A stretch of DNA of 64,000 bases from Palsa-1392 sp036493915. GTDB lineage: Bacteria > Verrucomicrobiota > Verrucomicrobiia > Chthoniobacterales > UBA10450. Of this stretch, positions 60,817 through 64,000 are shown in pieces. Where the stretch lies: the NCBI GenBank assembly GCA_036493915.1, contig DASXPA010000129.1, positions 13,198 to 77,197 of the forward strand, written 5' to 3'. Within the stretch, counting starts at the first letter, position 1. The number at the start of each line of letters is the position of its first letter. The notes beneath the pieces are model-generated. The model did not search any database and had not been told where the DNA came from. It worked only from the letters and a program-made list of their open reading frames with translations. The position numbers and the translations under genes are program-made.

Positions 60817-60860
60817 CAAACTTTGCTCGCCCCTCGCGAGGTCTCCCGCCAAACTCGCGC

Positions 60861-61523
60861 ATGAACGAATCCCTCGAGGAGTGCTTTGCCTTGATGGAAA
60901 CCCTCGTCCAATGCCGCCAGCAGCCGATCAGCGTGCGATTGCGCAAGATCCGGCACAGATACTCGATGCTGCACGAGGATGTGTTGCTCCTCATATACCA
61001 CCTCAGCAAAGTCGTTGTCGGGAACATCCTCGAGATCGGGCCCTATCTTGGCGGTTCCACGATCGCTGCCGGTTTCGGGGTCCGTGATTCGAGCGCGCTC
61101 AAAACGATCGTGACCGTCGAGCCCGGCGGCCGCTTTAAGCACCCGCGGCTCTCGAGCGAGGACATCCTGCGCGACTTGAAAAAAAATCTCGCCCGTCAAG
61201 ATCTCGCTCCTTTAGTCACCCTCGTGCCCGGACATTCGGGAAAAGAAGAGACCGTGGTGGCGGTGCATCGGCATCTGCCACCTGCGAGCGTGGGCTTATT
61301 TATCTTCGACGCCGACGCCGGCATCGATCGTGACTTGCGGCTCTATCGCGATCTTTTTGAGGATCGCGCCTGGGTGGTCATCGATGACTACTACAGCGCG
61401 GGCGATGGCGAAAAAGCGGACCGGATTCGGCCGCGGGTCGACGCGCTCGTCGCCGCTGGGGAGTTGTCGTCGCTCGGTCTTTACGGCTGGGGCACTTGGA
61501 TCGGGCGCTGGTGCCGTCGCTAA
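60861..61523 (+). CDS. Class I SAM-dependent methyltransferase (Methyltransf_24-like)
   Basis: The product is 220 residues from the ATG at 60861; the frame extends upstream through the HMA gene without conservation. The SAM-binding loop is NILEIGPYLGGSTIAAG, the acidic residue at the end of strand 2 is in VTVEPGG, and GLFIFDADAGIDRDLRLYRD and AWVVIDDYYS mark later strands. This fits small O-methyltransferase-like proteins often found with glycan or natural-product genes. The acceptor is unknown. Confidence 0.8.
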   Translation: MNESLEECFALMETLVQCRQQPISVRLRKIRHRYSMLHEDVLLLIYHLSKVVVGNILEIGPYLGGSTIAAGFGVRDSSALKTIVTVEPGGRFKHPRLSSEDILRDLKKNLARQDLAPLVTLVPGHSGKEETVVAVHRHLPPASVGLFIFDADAGIDRDLRLYRDLFEDRAWVVIDDYYSAGDGEKADRIRPRVDALVAAGELSSLGLYGWGTWIGRWCRR

Positions 61524-61601
61524 TGGCCTGTCAGGAATTACAGAAAAGTGAACGCGCCCAGTCTGCCGAGGAAGCCATCGAGCCCGTCGACGAATCAGAA
61601 C

Positions 61602-62657
61602 TCAAAGACTCTCTGCGCTGGGCTGCGGTTGCTGCTGGGTGAGACAATGAAAAGCGCCCAGTCCCCAGATGAGTTCACGACAATCAATCGGAACAACGCG
61701 CCGCTCCGGAAATGCTCGCTGCAAAACCGTCACGGCTTCGTCATCATTTGGATCGGCAAACGTCGGCAGCAGTACAGACTTATTCGCGATGTAGAAGTTC
61801 GCGTAGCTCGCGGGCAACCGCAGATCTTCCCGCACGATCTTTGCCGGCATCGGCAGCTCGCTTATCTCGAGCGGCTTTCCGCGAATCGTTAGGCGGCGCA
61901 GCCGCTCCAGGTTTGCCTGGAGCGGCACATAGTTCGCGTCCGATTCGCTATTTTCCACCACCGTTACCACCGCGCGCTCGCCGACGAAGCGCGTCAGATC
62001 ATCGATATGCCCGTCGGTATCGTCGCCCTCAATGCCGTTACCCAACCAAAGGATTTCCTCCACGCCGAGATAATCGCGCAGCCGCTCTTCGATCTGATTG
62101 CGGCTGAGCTGCGGGTTGCGATTGGGATTCAAAAGACAACTCTCGCTCGTAAGCAAGGCGCCCGCGCCGTTCACGTCGATCGAGCCACCTTCGAGAATCA
62201 TGCGTGGATAAAACGCCGGAAGGTCCAGTTCCTGGGCGACGCGTGTGGGCACGACATCATCGAGATCGCACGGCGGATACTTCCCGCCCCACGCGTTATA
62301 GTCCCAATCGATCACCGCGAGCCGCGGCTCGGGATCGCGCGTGAGAAAAATCGGTCCGTGATCGCGACACCACGGCTCGTTCGTCGGGATCTCGTGAAAG
62401 GTCAGGTTTTCGTTAGGCAACCCGTCGAGCACCTTGCGCGCCTCCGCCTCGTGGGCACCGTTACTCACATTAATGTTCACCGGCTCCGACTCGAGCAGCG
62501 CCGCGAGCATCGCGCGCAAGGTCGGCACGACGCGATCGTAGGAATCGGGAAAGCTGATCCCTTCGCGCCGCGGCCAGGAGAGCCAGGTGGCGGAGTGCGG
62601 TTCCCATTCCGCCGGCATTCGGTAACCGAGCGCGGCGGGCGTTTCAGGGTCAGACAT
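61602..62657 (-). CDS. aguA: Agmatine deiminase
   Basis: The 351-residue PPAD-fold enzyme turns agmatine into N-carbamoylputrescine in polyamine synthesis. RMPAEWEPHSATWLSWP opens it, NEPWCRDHGPIFL carries Asp and substrate-binding residues, LEGGSIDVNG and DDTDGHIDDLTRFV hold the active-site Asp and His, and GAFHCLTQQQP has the catalytic cysteine. All are intact. The partner N-carbamoylputrescine amidase is not in the window. Confidence 0.95.
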   Translation of the reverse strand: MSDPETPAALGYRMPAEWEPHSATWLSWPRREGISFPDSYDRVVPTLRAMLAALLESEPVNINVSNGAHEAEARKVLDGLPNENLTFHEIPTNEPWCRDHGPIFLTRDPEPRLAVIDWDYNAWGGKYPPCDLDDVVPTRVAQELDLPAFYPRMILEGGSIDVNGAGALLTSESCLLNPNRNPQLSRNQIEERLRDYLGVEEILWLGNGIEGDDTDGHIDDLTRFVGERAVVTVVENSESDANYVPLQANLERLRRLTIRGKPLEISELPMPAKIVREDLRLPASYANFYIANKSVLLPTFADPNDDEAVTVLQRAFPERRVVPIDCRELIWGLGAFHCLTQQQPQPSAESL

Positions 62658-62677
62658 CGTGAACCAAGAATATCATC

Positions 62678-62755
62678 CTACGTGTGCTCGTGCTCGTAGC
62701 CGTGCTCGCAATCGTCGGGAACTATGAATCGATTACGAGCACGAGCACCCGTAGG
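62678..62755. repeat. Long inverted repeat of GTGCTCGT type
   Basis: An arm at 62678-62702 (CCTACGTGTGCTCGTGCTCG then TAGCC) pairs with 62731-62755 (GATTACGAGCACGAGCACCC then GTAGG), matching at 22 of 25 positions with a 28-base loop. It lies in the 104-base gap between aguA and the next gene and could terminate that gene's transcript. Confidence 0.85.
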
Positions 62756-62761
62756 AATCCG

Positions 62762-64000
62762 TCAGGCAAACCGCCGCTGTTGCGCGGCGAGAAGCGGCGG
62801 AAAATCGAGGATAGTTGGCGAAGTCGTTAGGCTGAGCTGCTGCGCGGCAGCAGCTTTTAACTCCCTCCAGCGCTCCCACTCGAAGTCCGGCGCCGCCGCG
62901 GTGTGCCGCAAGAGGCTGCGCCACTCCATCTGTGCCCGCTCAATATCTCCGTAGCGCAGCGATTCCGAAGTAATTTTGTAGCGCCCGCTCGCGTTTTTCA
63001 CCACTTCGTGAATCACCTCGGAAGCGCCTGCGCCATAGTGCACCGGCACTCCCATTTCCAAATAACCGGGATGATCGGCGCGGTCATAAACGGTCTGGCA
63101 AAGCGCGCCGAGCCGCCCGCCTAACGGCGAATCTTCGCCGGCAAAGCGAGGACCCGCGCGAATGTTCGCGAGATCAAAAACGAGGTCGTCGATCGGGTAG
63201 CATTCGTCCTCGAGGGCAGCGGCGATGGCGAGACCTTCACCCCCTTGATAAAAGCCAAAGATGATCCCGCGCCGCGTCGGCGCGCCATTCGGTTCGACCA
63301 AGCCGAGCCGGCGCCAGGCATAAGCGGGCGAGGCAACGATCTCGCTCGTTTGATCATGCTGCAATTCCGAGCAGCCGCGGCAAGGGGGCGGGATGGCTTC
63401 GCGTTCCGGCGGATCGAGGAGGTCGTTGCCTAACGAGTCACGGATGGCCGCGATCGGCACCGACGAGAAATCGATCCGGGTGGAAAGAAGCGGGCCTCGC
63501 CTAACGAACTCGCAGACGACCCCGCCGCCGCTCCATTCCGGCATCTTCTCCTGGACGCGTTCGAGCAGTTCCTTTTCCGGGAGCGACTTCCTTTGCAGGC
63601 GTTTGCGCAGCGGCTTCACCAGTTGCAGATCGGCTCCTGCTCGCAGCGCCGCCGCCAGCGGTAGTTCGCGCCCATAAATTTTTTTCTCCCCCAATCGGCA
63701 AAGATTCCCGAGGGGAAAGCGATCGAGGGTTTTCGGGAGACGAAGCAAGGGGACCCAGCGCTCGTCTTTCCGAGCCAGCACTGCGCCTAACGAGCTCGCA
63801 ATCGGCTCACCGCGCGGTTCCCATTCGCCGCGACGGTTCAGGATTTCAATAAACGGGCGCCTCACGAACCGAGCGCGTTCCGCATCCACCCAAAGCCCAC
63901 ACGGCTTGGCCCCGGTGGCGAGCGAGCGCTCCACCCCGAGCGGCACCTTTTGCGCACTGAAAAGCGAACGGCTCAGCTCGACCGCGGCGGCAAACGGTTG
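62762..64000 (-). CDS. Large protein of unknown function, 5' part cut by window edge
   Basis: The minus-strand frame is open from the right edge to the stop at 62762, 412 codons; the real start lies outside. Stretches such as GFYQGGEGLAIAAALEDECY, PIDDLVFDLANIRAG and GYLEMGVPVHYGAGASEVIH look conserved. They remind me of the C-terminal region of Ski2-like helicases, but no helicase motif is in the visible part. A PPPCRGCSELQHDQ segment could be half of a zinc site. It contains five exact or near copies of the dispersed 9-mer, one of the densest gene-level sets here. Confidence 0.6.
   Translation of the reverse strand, partial: QPFAAAVELSRSLFSAQKVPLGVERSLATGAKPCGLWVDAERARFVRRPFIEILNRRGEWEPRGEPIASSLGAVLARKDERWVPLLRLPKTLDRFPLGNLCRLGEKKIYGRELPLAAALRAGADLQLVKPLRKRLQRKSLPEKELLERVQEKMPEWSGGGVVCEFVRRGPLLSTRIDFSSVPIAAIRDSLGNDLLDPPEREAIPPPCRGCSELQHDQTSEIVASPAYAWRRLGLVEPNGAPTRRGIIFGFYQGGEGLAIAAALEDECYPIDDLVFDLANIRAGPRFAGEDSPLGGRLGALCQTVYDRADHPGYLEMGVPVHYGAGASEVIHEVVKNASGRYKITSESLRYGDIERAQMEWRSLLRHTAAAPDFEWERWRELKAAAAQQLSLTTSPTILDFPPLLAAQQRRFA

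Overview
The window is high-GC bacterial chromosome, most likely from a soil Verrucomicrobiota (Chthoniobacterales/Spartobacteria type). The evidence is circumstantial. Three secreted proteins carry tandem C-terminal modules starting NISTR, of a kind I associate with that group; there are NtrB-like sensor kinases, a UdgX-type uracil-DNA glycosylase and a prepilin-like protein with a noisy leader. I see no rRNA, CRISPR array, intact insertion sequence or phage. One tRNA gene, tRNA-Gly(CCC), is present.

Layout. 0-8 kb: a cut secreted protein, a TraB/GumN protein, a glutaredoxin, a class A penicillin-binding protein, and a secreted seven-bladed propeller protein that appears to have been inserted at the 3' end of the PBP gene. 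7.4-11.3 kb: a lipoprotein, a Ser/Thr kinase with Sel1 repeats, and a divergent FHA-adenylate cyclase. 11.3-16.8 kb: a minus-strand operon for a Tat-exported molybdenum aldehyde oxidoreductase (PaoABC-like) with its XdhC and MocA-like cofactor helpers. 17-19.8 kb: tRNA-Gly, a prepilin-like protein, a DUF2851 protein and a small secreted protein. 19.9-25 kb: a tightly coupled minus-strand operon of receiver-histidine kinase, lantibiotic-dehydratase-like protein, ParA ATPase and UdgX. 25.2-31 kb: a coupled plus-strand trio of atypical ketosynthase and two sensor kinases. 31.2-35.5 kb: aldolase and a decaying exopolysaccharide locus. 35.5-46 kb: housekeeping genes (asnS, xseB, dxs, an ABC ATPase, mrp, pyrR, pyrB, pyrC). 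45.5-51.2 kb: an old yellow enzyme, a 2H phosphoesterase, a DUF2237 protein, a dead ABC permease, and a three-gene lipid glycosylation operon. 51.4-57 kb: a tandem segmental duplication that made two secreted cyclophilins plus truncated copies of its flanking genes. 56.2-59.8 kb: glycolytic tpiA, pgk and gap. 59.9-64 kb: a GDSL esterase, an HMA protein, a methyltransferase, agmatine deiminase and a cut gene of unknown function.

The strongest unexplained signal is a dispersed 9-mer, GCCTAACGA / TCGTTAGGC. I count 62 exact copies (32 forward, 30 reverse), against about 0.5 expected by chance. They lie almost all inside genes, with no strand preference. Density and layout resemble the DNA uptake sequences of Neisseriaceae and Pasteurellaceae, but the sequence matches neither. 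Paralogous copies inside the tandem duplication differ in whether they carry the motif, so sites are being gained or lost. A second family, intergenic repeats built on TCATCCTGAGCGAAGCGAAG, occurs at five loci.
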